NCBI RefSeq assembly: GCF_024138715.1
Contig: NZ_CP092074.1
Location: 3,596,001 to 3,660,000 of the forward strand
Length of the DNA: 64,000 bases
Source of the DNA: Emticicia sp. 21SJ11W-3
GTDB taxonomy: Bacteria; Bacteroidota; Bacteroidia; Cytophagales; Spirosomataceae
Direction of reading: 5' to 3'
Under the pieces are notes generated by a model. It did not search any database and was not told where the DNA came from. It was given only the letters and a program-made list of their open reading frames with translations. Each line of letters begins with the position of its first letter. Position 1 is the stretch's first letter. Positions 53,823 to 63,926 of the stretch are shown here, one piece after another. The position numbers were made by a program, and so were the translations under genes.

Positions 53823-54205
53823 TTATTAATGTAAGCACCTGGCCACTAGGCATAAGTACTTATAGTTTGTCTTAAGTGATTGTTTCTGATGCTAAAGATA
53901 AGAAAAAAGTAATCACGCGCCTAAAGAATTGGATAAATTAAAGACGATTTTATTAATTTACTAAGAAGAAATGAGTGATTAAGTGAATGAGTGAGTTAGT
54001 GAGTAATGAATAAACGATTAAAAATATTTGTGCAACTTTGGGTACTTGGTGTACATTGTGGCAATTTGGTTTTAAGTCTTGGTAATTGCCACCATGTACT
54101 CTAGGATTACACTATGTTACACAATTTATTCACTCAATCACTCATTCACCGCACAGGCGGCCGCTAATTCACTAAATCACTCAATCACTCATTCACTAAT
54201 TCACC
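53823..54205. repeat. Tandem heptamer-like repeats (TCACTCA/GAGTGAA) with a GC-rich interruption
   Basis: From 53971 to 54015 the plus strand carries GAGTGATTAAGTGAATGAGT and similar words; from 54129 to 54204 it carries the complementary type (CACTCAATCACTCATTCAC at 54131-54149 and again at 54178-54196). The two blocks are inverted relative to each other. Inside the second block the GC-rich 15-mer CGCACAGGCGGCCGC (about 54150-54164) interrupts the AT-rich repeat. No gene is present. This is a microsatellite-like intergenic array rather than CRISPR, since there are no spacers. Confidence 0.65.
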
Positions 54206-54208
54206 ATT

Positions 54209-54243
54209 AAAAAAGCCCCTGCCATTAATTAAATGACAGAGGC
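54209..54243 (-). terminator. Terminator of the alpha-oxoamine synthase gene
   Basis: On the minus strand GCCTCTGTCATT and AATGGCAGGGGC form a stem with two G-T/T-G wobbles and are followed by a T6 tract. It lies about 20 bases after the stop at 54262. Confidence 0.8.
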
Positions 54244-54261
54244 CGATTTTAATAAGACGCA

Positions 54262-55536
54262 TTACACCAGATGATTCTGATTATCTCTCATTTTAAAGCC
54301 CTTCAATACTTGCTCTTTATTAAAAGACCCTTCTTTTTCTAGTACTTCAATGTACTCGGCCAGCAGGTCAAGCAGGTTTGTAACGTCTTCCACTGTCTGG
54401 TAAAGGCTCAGTGAAATACGGAAACCTGAGTGTTTTACAGGCACCGCCGGAACAGTTGACGGGCTAAGAAGGAATTCTTTGCTCATTAAAAACTGCGAGA
54501 ACCGTATCAGTAATTCTACACTACCCAGGCCTAAAAAGAACTGTGGTGTGTGCGAATAATTAACAATTGGCAGGTTCAGGGCCTGGGCCTTTTGTTTAAA
54601 TACGGTAATGAGTTCGTTAAGGCGCATTTGTCGTTCGTATATCTCGTCAGACAAATGAATATCTGCAATGCACGATGCCGCCGTTATACCGGCATGCAAA
54701 GTAGGTGCCGAGAAACGCAATGCACCGCCACAATTATAAACGGTTTGTTTGGTTAGCTGATTCGGGAATATCAGTGCCGAGCTGAAGGCGCCAAAGCCTT
54801 TGTTGAGCGACGTAATGACATACATTTTCTCATGCCGTGGTATGTTATGCAGGGCATAGCCTTTGCCGTTCTGACCAATCCAGCTCATGCCGTGGGCATC
54901 ATCAATGTACACCTTAAATTTATCATACGCGTTCAGAAGTGTTTCCACGTCTTTCAATGGTGCCAGGTCGCCGTGCATAGAGTACACGCTGTCGGCCAGG
55001 TACCAGACATTATCAAACTTTTCGCTCAGCATTTTAATTCTTCTTTCAAGCATATCCATCTGGCTGTGCTTGATCATTTCTACATGGTAGCCGTCGGCTT
55101 TTAAAGTGTTGGCAGCCAACTGAACACTCTCATGTACGAACTGGTCGAGAATTACGGCATCATTTTTGCCTATGATTACAGGCAGGTAGGCGAAGTGCCC
55201 TAAAGTAGTGCAAGACGAAAGAAATGTAGGTAAGCCAAAAATCTTTTCCAGCTTTTCTTCCAGCTCCAGGTAGTGGTCAAAAGACATATACATTCTGGAA
55301 ATAGAAGTTTGCATGCCGTACTTTCTGATGCCCTCAATGGCCGCTTCCTTTACCCGCTCATCGTTTTCAAAGGCAAGATAATTGTTAGACATGAAACTGG
55401 TGTAAGATTTTCCGTTCAGCGAAATAGAACGGCCGGGCTGATCGCCCTGCTGAGCTCTTACCTGGATAAGACCAAGGTCGCGTGCTGAACTGAATACATC
55501 ATTAACATACGACATTTGTTTTGGCAATTCTTTCAT
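54262..55536 (-). CDS. PLP-dependent alpha-oxoamine synthase-family enzyme
   Basis: 424 residues of fold type I. The family marks are NNYLAFENDERVKEAAIEGI (N-terminal), GMQTSISRMYMSFDHYLELE, the PLP-binding region YLADSVYSMHGDLAPLKDVE and VYIDDAHGMSWIGQNGKG, and the internal aldimine lysine in TSLNKGFGAFSS. Relatives condense an amino acid with an acyl-CoA (AONS, KBL, serine palmitoyltransferase, cysteate acyltransferase). The usual 'SGTLAKAxG' motif is TSLNKGFGAF, and the end differs from KBL or BioF, so the substrate is open. Sphingolipid- or sulfonolipid-type roles are possible in this phylum. It stands alone and is followed by a terminator. Confidence 0.8.
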   Translation of the reverse strand: MKELPKQMSYVNDVFSSARDLGLIQVRAQQGDQPGRSISLNGKSYTSFMSNNYLAFENDERVKEAAIEGIRKYGMQTSISRMYMSFDHYLELEEKLEKIFGLPTFLSSCTTLGHFAYLPVIIGKNDAVILDQFVHESVQLAANTLKADGYHVEMIKHSQMDMLERRIKMLSEKFDNVWYLADSVYSMHGDLAPLKDVETLLNAYDKFKVYIDDAHGMSWIGQNGKGYALHNIPRHEKMYVITSLNKGFGAFSSALIFPNQLTKQTVYNCGGALRFSAPTLHAGITAASCIADIHLSDEIYERQMRLNELITVFKQKAQALNLPIVNYSHTPQFFLGLGSVELLIRFSQFLMSKEFLLSPSTVPAVPVKHSGFRISLSLYQTVEDVTNLLDLLAEYIEVLEKEGSFNKEQVLKGFKMRDNQNHLV

Positions 55537-55898
55537 AATTGATTTTGTTTTAGAATGGCTAATAGTTAAAAAAGAGGGTTAAACATAAATGATATAAATT
55601 ATCAAAGAACGAAGCATTTTTGTGTAAATACTGACTTTACCGACAAATGGTAAGAATTTAAAGATAAACGGTAAGAAATCGGATATTATCAGTAATTTGC
55701 CATGCCCGAAATCTTCTGAAATATCAGCATTCAAGGGTTTTTTGGCAGCCTTACCCCCCTGAAAGCACCCGAATGCTCAAAAAATAAAAAATTAAAATTA
55801 TTGAGATACCCGACCCGAATCAGGGAAATTTCAAGAACTTTTTAATAGCTTTGTTCTCAATTTAGTTAAGTCCAAACCGAACTTCGATTAATTAACTC
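55537..55898. other. Divergent promoter region
   Basis: These 360 bases lie between divergent genes. TAGCTTTG at 55846-55853 fits the -7 consensus for the plus-strand membrane-protein gene starting at 55899; its -33 partner is unclear. Nothing else is visible. Confidence 0.4.
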
Positions 55899-56708
55899 AT
55901 GCAGAGAGTTATTACTGTATTACTGGCGATACTGGTAATATTCAATATTTACGTCTTTCTGAATGATAGCCGTACCGCACTGCTGATAGGGGCAACAATG
56001 TTAATGCCACTGCTGGGAGTGTACTATGGATTTGCCAGAAAATGGGCGTTTGCCAGTATAGACAAACTCATGTACTTTGCCTGTTTTATAGGCGCCTTCA
56101 GCGACCTCTCCATTTACCTCAACTACCACGGCAATGGCGAACTAATCCAGATTTCACTCGCCTGCATTGTGCACTTGGTTTATATAATAATTTTTCAGAA
56201 AGAAGGCACCCGTGTTTACAACCTTCAATGGAAAAACAGTTTAAAGCTGGCTTTCCCTGCCAGTTTTGTTTTCTTTTTTTTCGGTTTCGTTCTACTGAAA
56301 GTAATACCAGACACCGTTTTTCTTGTAACTGTTTTATATGCTTTTGAATTGTTTGTTTTATTGGTATTGGGTTATTTCAGGCCTGTAAACAAAAAAAGTT
56401 ACTGGGTTGGGGTAACTGGTGTTACCATTATTCTGGTGAAAGATATTCTCTACAGCGAGTTTTATTTTATTAATCAAGACAAGACCATTCATGCCCTGAT
56501 GGATGTAACCAATGCGCTGGCCTATTATTCAATCACGCTGGCGGTGGCCCTTAACCAGAACGATAAAACCACAACACCCAATTATCCGGGTTTTATTTCA
56601 AAATTTATAAAATTCATTTCCCGGTCTCACATGGCACGTATGGTGTCGCTCAAATTCATTAATCTGCGGTATCAAATCAGCCTCCTTTATCGTAGTAACC
56701 GGCATTAA
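55899..56708 (+). CDS. Multi-pass membrane protein, possibly YhhN/TMEM86-like
   Basis: 269 residues with about eight hydrophobic helices, including VITVLLAILVIFNIYVF, LLIGATMLMPLLGVYYGF and FPASFVFFFFGFVLLKVIP, and a basic C-terminal tail. The region IGAFSDLSIYLNYHGNGELI and the periodicity recall YhhN (lysoplasmalogenase-like) proteins, but the catalytic residues cannot be confirmed by eye. Function is unknown. Confidence 0.6.
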   Translation: MQRVITVLLAILVIFNIYVFLNDSRTALLIGATMLMPLLGVYYGFARKWAFASIDKLMYFACFIGAFSDLSIYLNYHGNGELIQISLACIVHLVYIIIFQKEGTRVYNLQWKNSLKLAFPASFVFFFFGFVLLKVIPDTVFLVTVLYAFELFVLLVLGYFRPVNKKSYWVGVTGVTIILVKDILYSEFYFINQDKTIHALMDVTNALAYYSITLAVALNQNDKTTTPNYPGFISKFIKFISRSHMARMVSLKFINLRYQISLLYRSNRH

Positions 56709-56789
56709 AGCCTGCTGTTTTCTCTGTTGCTGCCGAAACTTTTAAGTTTAGCTTTTGGTTTTAAGCATAAATAAACAAAGTAAACGCGC

Positions 56790-57128
56790 ATGAACTGGCA
56801 GACCATCAATAACGAATTGCAGATTGAGGAAATCAGACAAAAATCTTTTCAGCATCCAGTATTAGTATTCAAACATAGCACTACGTGTTCAATAAGTGCG
56901 GCATCGCTTGGCAGAATGGAACGCGCCTGGGACACTACCAAAGCCCGGGGCATAGAACCTTATTATCTTGACCTGCTGCAGTTCAGGGGAATCTCTAACA
57001 AAATAGCGCAGGATTTTGCCGTTGAGCATCAGTCGCCACAGGTATTATTGATTAAAAACGGAGCGTGCGTTTATGATGCTTCTCATTTCGACATCCGGTT
57101 TGATGAGCTTGTAAACCAGGTATCTTAA
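56790..57128 (+). CDS. ytxJ: Bacillithiol-system monothiol protein YtxJ (bacilliredoxin-like)
   Basis: 112 residues with a thioredoxin fold. The typical active site lies at residues 26-35, VFKHSTTCSISAASLGRME, with a single Cys in T-C-x-I-S. The C-terminal part SPQVLLIKNGACVYDASHFD is typical of YtxJ (DUF2847). It may remove bacillithiol from protein thiols. Confidence 0.88.
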   Translation: MNWQTINNELQIEEIRQKSFQHPVLVFKHSTTCSISAASLGRMERAWDTTKARGIEPYYLDLLQFRGISNKIAQDFAVEHQSPQVLLIKNGACVYDASHFDIRFDELVNQVS

Positions 57129-57138
57129 ATACATACAA

Positions 57139-57167
57139 CCCGGGGGACACACAGCGTATCCCCCGGG
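57139..57167. terminator. Terminator between ytxJ and the OsmC-type gene
   Basis: CCCGGGGGA and TCCCCCGGG form a perfect 9-bp GC-rich stem around an 11-nt loop between convergent genes. It lacks a T-tract. Confidence 0.75.
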
Positions 57168-57175
57168 AATATCAT

Positions 57176-57604
57176 TTAAACGGTTTCGGCAACGTGCCAG
57201 TTAAAGTTAAATACCTGCGCAATATCAGGGTGCAGGCTCAGAGCCACAGGGCAGGTATGCGCCACACGGATATACTTCTGCTTTACTTCTTCGCTTAGTT
57301 CTTCAGGTGTTTGCATGTTAAAATTCACCTCTATTTTTACTATTCTGCGAGGCAAATCTGCCGACATAATTTTCGTCACTTCAATAGTTGAACCCGTGAA
57401 ATCAATTTCATCGCGGCGGGCCGTTATGCCCATGATGGTCATGGCACAACTGCCTAATGAGGTTGCGGTGAGATCGGTAGGCGAAAAAGCTTCTCCTTTT
57501 CCATGATTATCAACCGGGGCGTCTGTTACTATTTGTGTGCCCGATTGCAGGTGTACGGCTTCCGTACGAAGCTCGCCAAGGTAAGTAATTTTTGAAGTCG
57601 GCAT
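57176..57604 (-). CDS. OsmC/Ohr-family protein
   Basis: 142 residues. The redox Cys pair is visible, in FSPTDLTATSLGSCAMTIMG and VAHTCPVALSLHPDI, with the usual 60-residue spacing. It is a peroxidase-type protein for organic or fatty-acid hydroperoxides. It lies next to the YtxJ gene in convergent orientation, so both may act in thiol-based redox defence. Confidence 0.88.
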   Translation of the reverse strand: MPTSKITYLGELRTEAVHLQSGTQIVTDAPVDNHGKGEAFSPTDLTATSLGSCAMTIMGITARRDEIDFTGSTIEVTKIMSADLPRRIVKIEVNFNMQTPEELSEEVKQKYIRVAHTCPVALSLHPDIAQVFNFNWHVAETV

Positions 57605-57797
57605 TTTTTAAAAAGAAATTTTTAGAATTTGTGGCATTTTCTTGAATAATGCTAACCAAATTTACGTTTAAAATAAGTATTTTGCAAAAAAACAGTTTCG
57701 GTAAACAATTTAAAATAATTTAATGTTGCTATCAGTAGAAAAAAATCTACATTTAGATATTGTCATTGGTAGTAACAGAATCATAAATTTTTCGCCC

Positions 57798-58604
57798 GTG
57801 AAAATAGGTGTACTAAGTTTGGCGCTTTTGCTTGTTTTTTCAGGCGGTTTTGCGCAAAGAAGGTCTTCTACCCCACCGCCTGTTGTAAATAAACCTGATT
57901 CTAAAAAAACAGAGCGTAAAAAAGAAGACTATAAAATGCTGGCTTATGGTTTAACTACCAACACCAACTCCGGCCTGCTGGGGGGCTTTGTTGTGCGGCA
58001 CTCTAAATCTATAGGTACTTATAAATGGAACCCGGTTCATCAGTACATTGCCTTTGAGGCGGTCAATATCAAAAACAACAAAGAGCGGTCTGAACCCACC
58101 ATCATTGCCAACCGTATTATTTATGGCAAAACCAACTATTTATTCTCGCTTCGCCCGCAATATGGCCGGGAAATAGTTTACTTCAGAAAAAACGGTGAAG
58201 ACGGCATTGGCATAAGCGTTATTGCAGCGGTTGGCCCATCGTTGGGCTTACAAAAACCCTATTATATTAAATATGACCGAGACGGCAAAGGCGCTGTAGA
58301 TGTGGTTCAGTTTGACCCCAACATTCATACAGACTTTAACCGTATTCAGGGGTCAGCGGGTATCTGGCAGGGCTTGTTTACCAGTATGAAAGTTATACCG
58401 GGTGCCCATGCCAAGCTGGCTGCCAATATAGATATCAATACTTTTGGCAACAACATGACAGGCTTTGAAGTTGGTCTTACGGCAGAGTATTTCAGTAAAA
58501 CTCCCGAAATTATGTCGAACCAATTGACCACCAATTCGCGTTTCTATACTGCAGGCTACCTGACCATTTATTTTGGCAGCAAAAAACAGAGTAAAACCAA
58601 GTAA
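57798..58604 (+). CDS. Outer-membrane beta-barrel-like protein
   Basis: I place the start at GTG 57798 (KIGVLSLALLLVFSGGFAQR, signal peptide); an ATG 25 codons upstream (57723) is possible but lies before the signal peptide. About 268 residues. After a short charged linker (RRSSTPPPVVNKPDSKKTER), alternating strands end in an aromatic strand (YTAGYLTIYFG), typical of a small beta-barrel. The function is unknown. It may share a transcript with lipA, 89 bases downstream, although lipA has its own -7-like element. Confidence 0.7.
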   Translation: MKIGVLSLALLLVFSGGFAQRRSSTPPPVVNKPDSKKTERKKEDYKMLAYGLTTNTNSGLLGGFVVRHSKSIGTYKWNPVHQYIAFEAVNIKNNKERSEPTIIANRIIYGKTNYLFSLRPQYGREIVYFRKNGEDGIGISVIAAVGPSLGLQKPYYIKYDRDGKGAVDVVQFDPNIHTDFNRIQGSAGIWQGLFTSMKVIPGAHAKLAANIDINTFGNNMTGFEVGLTAEYFSKTPEIMSNQLTTNSRFYTAGYLTIYFGSKKQSKTK

Positions 58605-58641
58605 TCTGCATTAAAATGTTTTACAGAAGTATGAAAACTTA

Positions 58642-58649
58642 TACTTTTG
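58642..58649 (+). promoter_or_regulatory. Putative -7 element of lipA
   Basis: TACTTTTG fits TAnnTTTG and lies 44 bases before the lipA start codon. No clear -33 TTTG is seen at the right distance. Confidence 0.35.
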
Positions 58650-58692
58650 TACCTTGTAGGGCCGTTGCCTCAAACTATTAGCAGAAAAGATT

Positions 58693-59568
58693 ATGACAGA
58701 TACACCCGTTGTACTAACCGAACAACGAACACGCCGCCCCGATTGGTTGAGGGTAAAGCTACCTATAGGCGACAATTTTAAAAAAGTACGTAGTTTAGTT
58801 GATGAGCATAAGCTGCACACCATCTGCCAGTCGGGCAATTGCCCCAATATGGGCGAATGCTGGGGAGAAGGTACAGCCACTTTTATGATTCTGGGCAATG
58901 TTTGTACGCGTAGCTGTACGTTTTGTGCCGTAGCCACCGGCAGGCCTAACGAATACGATACCGACGAACCCCGCCGCGTTGCCGAAGCCATTAAGCTGAT
59001 GCAGGTAAAACATGCTGTGCTTACATCGGTCAACCGTGATGAGTTAAAGGATAAAGGTGCCGAAATCTGGTATCAGACCGTAAGAGCAGTGAAAGAAACC
59101 TCACCGCAAACCACCATTGAAACGCTGATACCTGATACCAAAAGTAACTGGGAGGCATTGTATAGGATGATATCAGCCGGGCAGGAGGTTGTTTCGCATA
59201 ACATGGAAACCGTTGAACGCCTGTATCGTAATGTACGCCCGCAGGCCAAATATGCACGTAGCCTTGAACAGACACGCAGAACCAAAGAGTATGGCAAACG
59301 CACCAAGTCTGGCATTATGCTGGGGCTGGGCGAAACCAGAGACGAAGTCTTTCAAGCAATGGACGACCTGGCAGAAAACGGGCTGGATATTCTGACTCTG
59401 GGCCAATACCTGCAACCTACCAAGATGCACCATGAAGTAATTGAGTTTATACACCCGGATACCTTTGCCATGTATAAAGAAGAAGGCCTGAAACGGGGTA
59501 TAAAATACGTTGAATCGGGGCCGCTGGTGCGTTCAAGTTACCATGCCGAGCGCCACGTACATGTGTAG
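58693..59568 (+). CDS. lipA: Lipoyl synthase
   Basis: A 291-residue radical SAM enzyme that inserts two sulfurs into octanoyl groups on lipoyl domains. Auxiliary cluster cysteines: [20 protein letters not shown]; radical SAM cluster: [17 protein letters not shown] (CxxxCxxC). The C-terminal [14 protein letters not shown] supplies the conserved serine ligand (RSSYHA). Length and motifs are complete. Confidence 0.96.
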   Translation: MTDTPVVLTEQRTRRPDWLRVKLPIGDNFKKVRSLVDEHKLHTICQSGNCPNMGECWGEGTATFMILGNVCTRSCTFCAVATGRPNEYDTDEPRRVAEAIKLMQVKHAVLTSVNRDELKDKGAEIWYQTVRAVKETSPQTTIETLIPDTKSNWEALYRMISAGQEVVSHNMETVERLYRNVRPQAKYARSLEQTRRTKEYGKRTKSGIMLGLGETRDEVFQAMDDLAENGLDILTLGQYLQPTKMHHEVIEFIHPDTFAMYKEEGLKRGIKYVESGPLVRSSYHAERHVHV

Positions 59569-59591
59569 TATTGATAAATTAGATATTTCAG

Positions 59592-59626
59592 AAAAGCCCC
59601 AATTCATATAAAATCGGGGCTTTTTT
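59592..59626 (+). terminator. Terminator of lipA
   Basis: AAAAGCCCC and GGGGCTTTT (with GATTTTATATGAATT as AT-rich loop on the opposite strand) form a stem ending in a T6 tract, 24 bases after the lipA stop. Confidence 0.88.
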
Positions 59627-59787
59627 GTAGGTTTACATATATATTTCATCAAAACAATCTCTCTTCCTTTTCAAGGAGGAGTACCCTAAACTAGGCGATG
59701 ATAATCGCTTATTTTAGAGGGAGGTGGTTAATGACGCCTGTAAAGTTCTCATTAACTTTACTATCCTTTTTAGCAGGCATTCATCCC

Positions 59788-60972
59788 ATGAAACACTACG
59801 ACTACATTATCTGTGGTGGCGGCATGGCCGGGCTTTCGCTGGCTTACTATCTAAAAAACAGTAAGCTGGCCGATAAATCTGTGCTGATAATTGAGCCACA
59901 GGAGAAAAACACGAACGACCGCACCTGGGCATTCTGGGAACGAGGCATAAACACGTTTGAATCTGTTTTGATAAAAAAATGGGAGAATGTACAGCTGATT
60001 GATGCCTACGGCAACAATCAGATGTTAGATATGGGCGGCTATCAGTATAAGTTGCTGCGCGGAAAAGATTTTTATGATTTTGTAAAAGCCGAACTTCAAA
60101 GGCATCAACCAATTGAATGGCTGAAAGATAGCGTAAACAGCATAAAAGATAATGCAAATAGTGTGGTGGTAGAAACCACCGACGGACAGGCCTATGAAGC
60201 TGCTCTGGTATTTGACAGCACCTATCAACTTAACCTTACCCAGCCACTTAACCACAATCTGCTGCAGCATTTTAAAGGATACGTAGTTAAAACAGCCCAA
60301 GCTGCCTTCAACCCGGATGTGCCAGTACTGATGAATTTCAATATTGATCAGAAGCAAGATTGCCGGTTTATGTATTTGCTGCCATTAGATGCCCATACTG
60401 CTTTGGTTGAATACACCATTTTCAGTGAAACACTTCTGCCATCTGACGATTATGATGCAGCCTTAAGAGATTATCTGAATAACGATTTGCAATTGCAGGA
60501 TTATCAGATTCTGGAAGAAGAGTTTGGTGTGATACCCATGAGCGACGTACCCACTACCGAACGCCCAAGCCCACGTGTGGTAAGAATTGGCACCGCAGGC
60601 GGATACACCAACCCTGCCACCGGATACACCTTTGCCAATACGCAAAGAAAACTAAAGAAGCTGGTTGAAAACCTTGAGCAGACGGGTTCACCGAAAATAG
60701 AAGCAAGTATTTTCGACAACCGCTTCCGGTTCTATGCCTCGGTACTTCTGAATGTGCTGGAACAAAAACGGCATAGCGCTGCCGACATTTTTGCCATGCT
60801 TTACCGCAAAAACCCTCCGGCCCGCGTTTTTAGCTTTTTAGATGGCCACACCACTTTGGCAGAAGAGTTACAGATAATGAACTCAGTACCCCGGGGCAAG
60901 TTTCTGGCCGCGGTGGGTGCCGTAATTATTCGTAAAACCAAAGCCTGGCTTAACGGTCAACTTCACCCATAA
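59788..60972 (+). CDS. crtY: Lycopene beta-cyclase, CrtY-type
   Basis: The start is ATG 59788 ([20 protein letters not shown]), giving 394 residues; a longer frame reading upstream is not conserved. The N-terminal Rossmann FAD/NAD motif [13 protein letters not shown] is followed by the cyclase motif NDRTWAFWE and, later, [10 protein letters not shown] and [15 protein letters not shown]. It converts lycopene to carotenes for membrane pigments. It stands apart from other crt genes here. Its last 23 bases overlap the end of nuoD on the other strand. Confidence 0.88.
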   Translation: MKHYDYIICGGGMAGLSLAYYLKNSKLADKSVLIIEPQEKNTNDRTWAFWERGINTFESVLIKKWENVQLIDAYGNNQMLDMGGYQYKLLRGKDFYDFVKAELQRHQPIEWLKDSVNSIKDNANSVVVETTDGQAYEAALVFDSTYQLNLTQPLNHNLLQHFKGYVVKTAQAAFNPDVPVLMNFNIDQKQDCRFMYLLPLDAHTALVEYTIFSETLLPSDDYDAALRDYLNNDLQLQDYQILEEEFGVIPMSDVPTTERPSPRVVRIGTAGGYTNPATGYTFANTQRKLKKLVENLEQTGSPKIEASIFDNRFRFYASVLLNVLEQKRHSAADIFAMLYRKNPPARVFSFLDGHTTLAEELQIMNSVPRGKFLAAVGAVIIRKTKAWLNGQLHP

Positions 60973-62263
60973 CAATATCAATAGAGCCGATAGCGGCTAT
61001 CAGGTCGGCAATCATGCCCCCGCGCGAAATCTCGGGCAGTACAGAAAGGTTGTTAAACGAACAGGCGCGCGCCTTTACCCGCAAAGGAACATCAGACCGG
61101 CCATCAGTTCTGAAATAGAAACCCAGCTCGCCTTTGGTACTTTCGGCGCGGGCGTAAAAATCCATTTTCTGTGGGCGAATCTTCTTTGGCACCACAGCCT
61201 GAGGGTCAAACTCCGGCGTGCGGTTATATTCTTTGGTGAGTTTCTCCAGACATTGCTCAATGATTCTGATAGACTCGTGGCACTCCAACACCCGAACATA
61301 GTTTCTGTCCCAGCAGTCGCCTACTTTACCAACCAGCCCTTTGCCAATGGGTACATCAAAATCAATTTCCGGATACACAGAGTAGCCATCCACCTTGCGT
61401 AAATCCCATCTCAGACCAGAGCCCCGCAGCACCGGCCCTGTGCAGCCGTAATTAATAGCCACAGGCAGCGGCAAAACTGCTACATTAGCAGTACGGTTAA
61501 TAAAAATGTGGTTGTCAATTACCAGTTGCTGCAACTCAACCAGTTTGGGTTTCAGGTATTTTATCAAAGACAGGCAACGGTCTTCAAAACCAACGGGCAG
61601 GTCATAAAACAAGCCTCCTACCCATATATAATTATATAACATACGTGCGCCGCAGGTCCATTCAAGCATACGCAAGATGTGTTCACGGTCACGGAACAAC
61701 CATAAGAAAGGAGTATAAGCGCCTATATCGAGCGCATAAGTACCAATAGCAATAAAGTGCGAGGCTATGCGGTTCAGTTCAGCCACCAGCACCCTGATGT
61801 ACTCTACCCGTTTGGGAATGTCTTTATCTATGCCCAGCATTTTTTCAACACCCATTACATAGGCGTGTTCGCTGTTCATTGCGCCCAGGTAATCAAGGCG
61901 GTCTACAAATGGAATAGTCTGATTAAACGGTAAGCTCTGCGCGTGTTTTTCAAAACAACGGTGCAGATACCCCAGGTGAGGTATTACGTCAACCACAATC
62001 TCGCCATCAGTAACCACCTCCAGCCTTAGCACTCCGTGCGTTGACGGGTGCTGAGGCCCCAGATTCAGAATCATCTCTTCCGACTTCAGGTTTTCAGGCT
62101 TATACTTATTGGGCTCTGACTCCGTCAGGTTATCGGGGCGGTATTTATATTGTATATTGTTCAAAATGCAATTATGAAAATGTAAATTGTCAAACGTTGT
62201 AGGTTCAAAATTCTGAACTGCTACGGCAAATTCGGTAATTCCGGGTTCAACCATGAGCCACAT
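60950..62263 (-). CDS. nuoD: NADH-quinone oxidoreductase subunit D
   Basis: The conserved part begins [20 protein letters not shown] and ends [20 protein letters not shown] with MGEVDR, the complete 49-kDa subunit of complex I, which forms the quinone site. The first 45-65 residues before [10 protein letters not shown] are unusual and the start is uncertain (ATG 62263, or an internal TTG near 62164, before [10 protein letters not shown]). No nuo gene lies on either side within the window; upstream is a NAGPA-type gene, 41 bases away. The 3' end overlaps crtY convergently by 23 bases. Confidence 0.93.
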   Translation of the reverse strand: MWLMVEPGITEFAVAVQNFEPTTFDNLHFHNCILNNIQYKYRPDNLTESEPNKYKPENLKSEEMILNLGPQHPSTHGVLRLEVVTDGEIVVDVIPHLGYLHRCFEKHAQSLPFNQTIPFVDRLDYLGAMNSEHAYVMGVEKMLGIDKDIPKRVEYIRVLVAELNRIASHFIAIGTYALDIGAYTPFLWLFRDREHILRMLEWTCGARMLYNYIWVGGLFYDLPVGFEDRCLSLIKYLKPKLVELQQLVIDNHIFINRTANVAVLPLPVAINYGCTGPVLRGSGLRWDLRKVDGYSVYPEIDFDVPIGKGLVGKVGDCWDRNYVRVLECHESIRIIEQCLEKLTKEYNRTPEFDPQAVVPKKIRPQKMDFYARAESTKGELGFYFRTDGRSDVPLRVKARACSFNNLSVLPEISRGGMIADLIAAIGSIDIVMGEVDR

Positions 62264-62304
62264 GCCATGCGGCTCTACCTGATTCAGCGGTTTTTAATGC
62301 CGCC

Positions 62305-63186
62305 TCACTTCTTCAAAATTACGAAAATATTGCTTACAGACCGTTCTCCGGCATGGTCAAATATTTTATTGTCAGACGGGTAATTAACCACACCGTTTTC
62401 AGGTTGCCCCTCAATATACATGGTAGTAGAACCTCCCCCGTCAAAATTAACAGCATCCTTGCATTTTAATGCTTTGGTAAGAGCCGTTAATTCGTGGAGC
62501 GTCATACCATGCGACTCCTTGCTGCGGCCATCAACGGTTATTAAAAGTAACTTTTTATCGGTGGTTATACAGGCGCAGGTTCTGGGATGGCGATTGTCGT
62601 TAAAAGATGTTTTCTCCAGTTTTACGGCTTCGCCATCAGCTAATAATAAAGGCCCGGTTAGCAGCACATTTTCAGCAGGCAGGCTTTTCTCCCAACCCGG
62701 TGTAAGCCCACCTTTCAAAATTTTCACACGGTTACGATGAATAACAACCGCCGCAATCACATTTCTGGGCAAGCGTGCCACATTGGCCACCCGGGTAGTG
62801 TCTATTACACGGCCATCAATTTTCAGGTAATCAACTGCGCCACCGTTTTTCATATCAAAGAATCCGGCGTTTACTGCTGCCAATGCTCCGCTTTTTGCTG
62901 CCAGCTGGCTGGTAGGTAAAAGCAATCGTCTGGCGGTGGTATCCGTCTTTTTTTCATCTGCGGCCACAAAACCAAACCTGACCTTCTTATTTTTCTGTTT
63001 ACTTTCCAGCACGTTTATCATCTGGCTGGTACCCATCAGGTTTTTATCATTAAAATGGTAGTTTTTCCAGACAACGCCATGGCCTAAATTCAGGGTTTTC
63101 CAGGGGGTTGCATTTAGGTTAAGAGAGTCTTTCTGTGCGTAGCAAATCTGTGTAAACAGTAAAAGGCCAAGGATTTTTTTATACAT
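62305..63186 (-). CDS. Exported phosphodiester-glycosidase-family (NAGPA/DUF2233) protein
   Basis: 293 residues with a signal peptide (MYKKILGLLLFTQICYAQ). The NAGPA core shows AAVNAGFFDMKNGGAVDYLK, LLLITVDGRSKESHGMTLHE and AVNFDGGGSTTMYIEGQPEN; GGGST is the family hallmark. It probably acts on phosphodiester-linked sugars in the periplasm. It may be co-transcribed with nuoD downstream. Confidence 0.87.
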   Translation of the reverse strand: MYKKILGLLLFTQICYAQKDSLNLNATPWKTLNLGHGVVWKNYHFNDKNLMGTSQMINVLESKQKNKKVRFGFVAADEKKTDTTARRLLLPTSQLAAKSGALAAVNAGFFDMKNGGAVDYLKIDGRVIDTTRVANVARLPRNVIAAVVIHRNRVKILKGGLTPGWEKSLPAENVLLTGPLLLADGEAVKLEKTSFNDNRHPRTCACITTDKKLLLITVDGRSKESHGMTLHELTALTKALKCKDAVNFDGGGSTTMYIEGQPENGVVNYPSDNKIFDHAGERSVSNIFVILKK

Positions 63187-63215
63187 TTGAAGGTATTATT
63201 TTGCCAAAAGTACTG

Positions 63216-63818
63216 ATGCAGGACATTCTTCCCAAAGAATTTTTCGAAAAATATGACACCCTCTCGCTGGCTCGTCATCTGCTTGGCTGCACATTGGTGC
63301 ACAACAGCCCTGAAGGCCTCACAGCGGGCATCATTGTAGAGACAGAGGCGTATCTGCAAAACGACCCCGCCTGCCACGCCTACCGGAAGAAAACCCCCAG
63401 AAATGCGGCCATGTTTGAAAAACCGGGTATATCCTACGTCTATTTTATTTATGGTGTTTACCATTGTTTTAACATTGTAAGTGGCCAAAAAGACACCGGC
63501 GAAGCGGTGTTAATCAGAGCGCTTGAGCCTGTGGATGGAATAGAACTGATGCAGCAAAGAAGAGGAACCACCCAACTGAAAAACCTTTGCAGCGGCCCGG
63601 GCAAGCTGGTAACGGCTATGGGTATTAACCGCGACTTTAATTTTTTACCCGTTTACAGCCACCATTTTTATTGTCTGCCGCCCAAAGATGAAAACCCTGA
63701 AATTGTAACCACCACACGCATTGGTATTACCCGGGGAGCCGATTTGCTCTACCGATTCTACCTGAAAGGCAACCAGTTTGTGAGCAAAATAGTAAAGGAG
63801 AAGCCCGCTGCCCCATAG
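63216..63818 (+). CDS. 3-methyladenine DNA glycosylase (Mpg/AAG family)
   Basis: The start is probably ATG 63216 (MQDILPKEFFEKYDTLSLAR), with an alternative TTG 63201; about 200 residues. AAG-family motifs: LARHLLGCTLVH, IIVETEAYLQNDPACHAYRK (catalytic Glu), YVYFIYGVYHCFNIVSG (intercalating Tyr region), AVLIRALEPVDGI, CSGPGKLVTAMGI. It excises alkylated purines in base-excision repair. Confidence 0.92.
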   Translation: MQDILPKEFFEKYDTLSLARHLLGCTLVHNSPEGLTAGIIVETEAYLQNDPACHAYRKKTPRNAAMFEKPGISYVYFIYGVYHCFNIVSGQKDTGEAVLIRALEPVDGIELMQQRRGTTQLKNLCSGPGKLVTAMGINRDFNFLPVYSHHFYCLPPKDENPEIVTTTRIGITRGADLLYRFYLKGNQFVSKIVKEKPAAP

Positions 63819-63926
63819 TGCATTGCTCAAATTATGTCAGTTTTTCGGTGTCCATTTAAAATTTCTTCGATAAATTGCCGTCCTGATTAATTTTCGGCGT
63901 TTATTGCCCGGAAAGACATAATGAAT

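Noticed and set aside
53971-54205. CRISPR array
   Set aside because: Repeats are adjacent heptamer-like words without unique spacers, and no cas genes are present.
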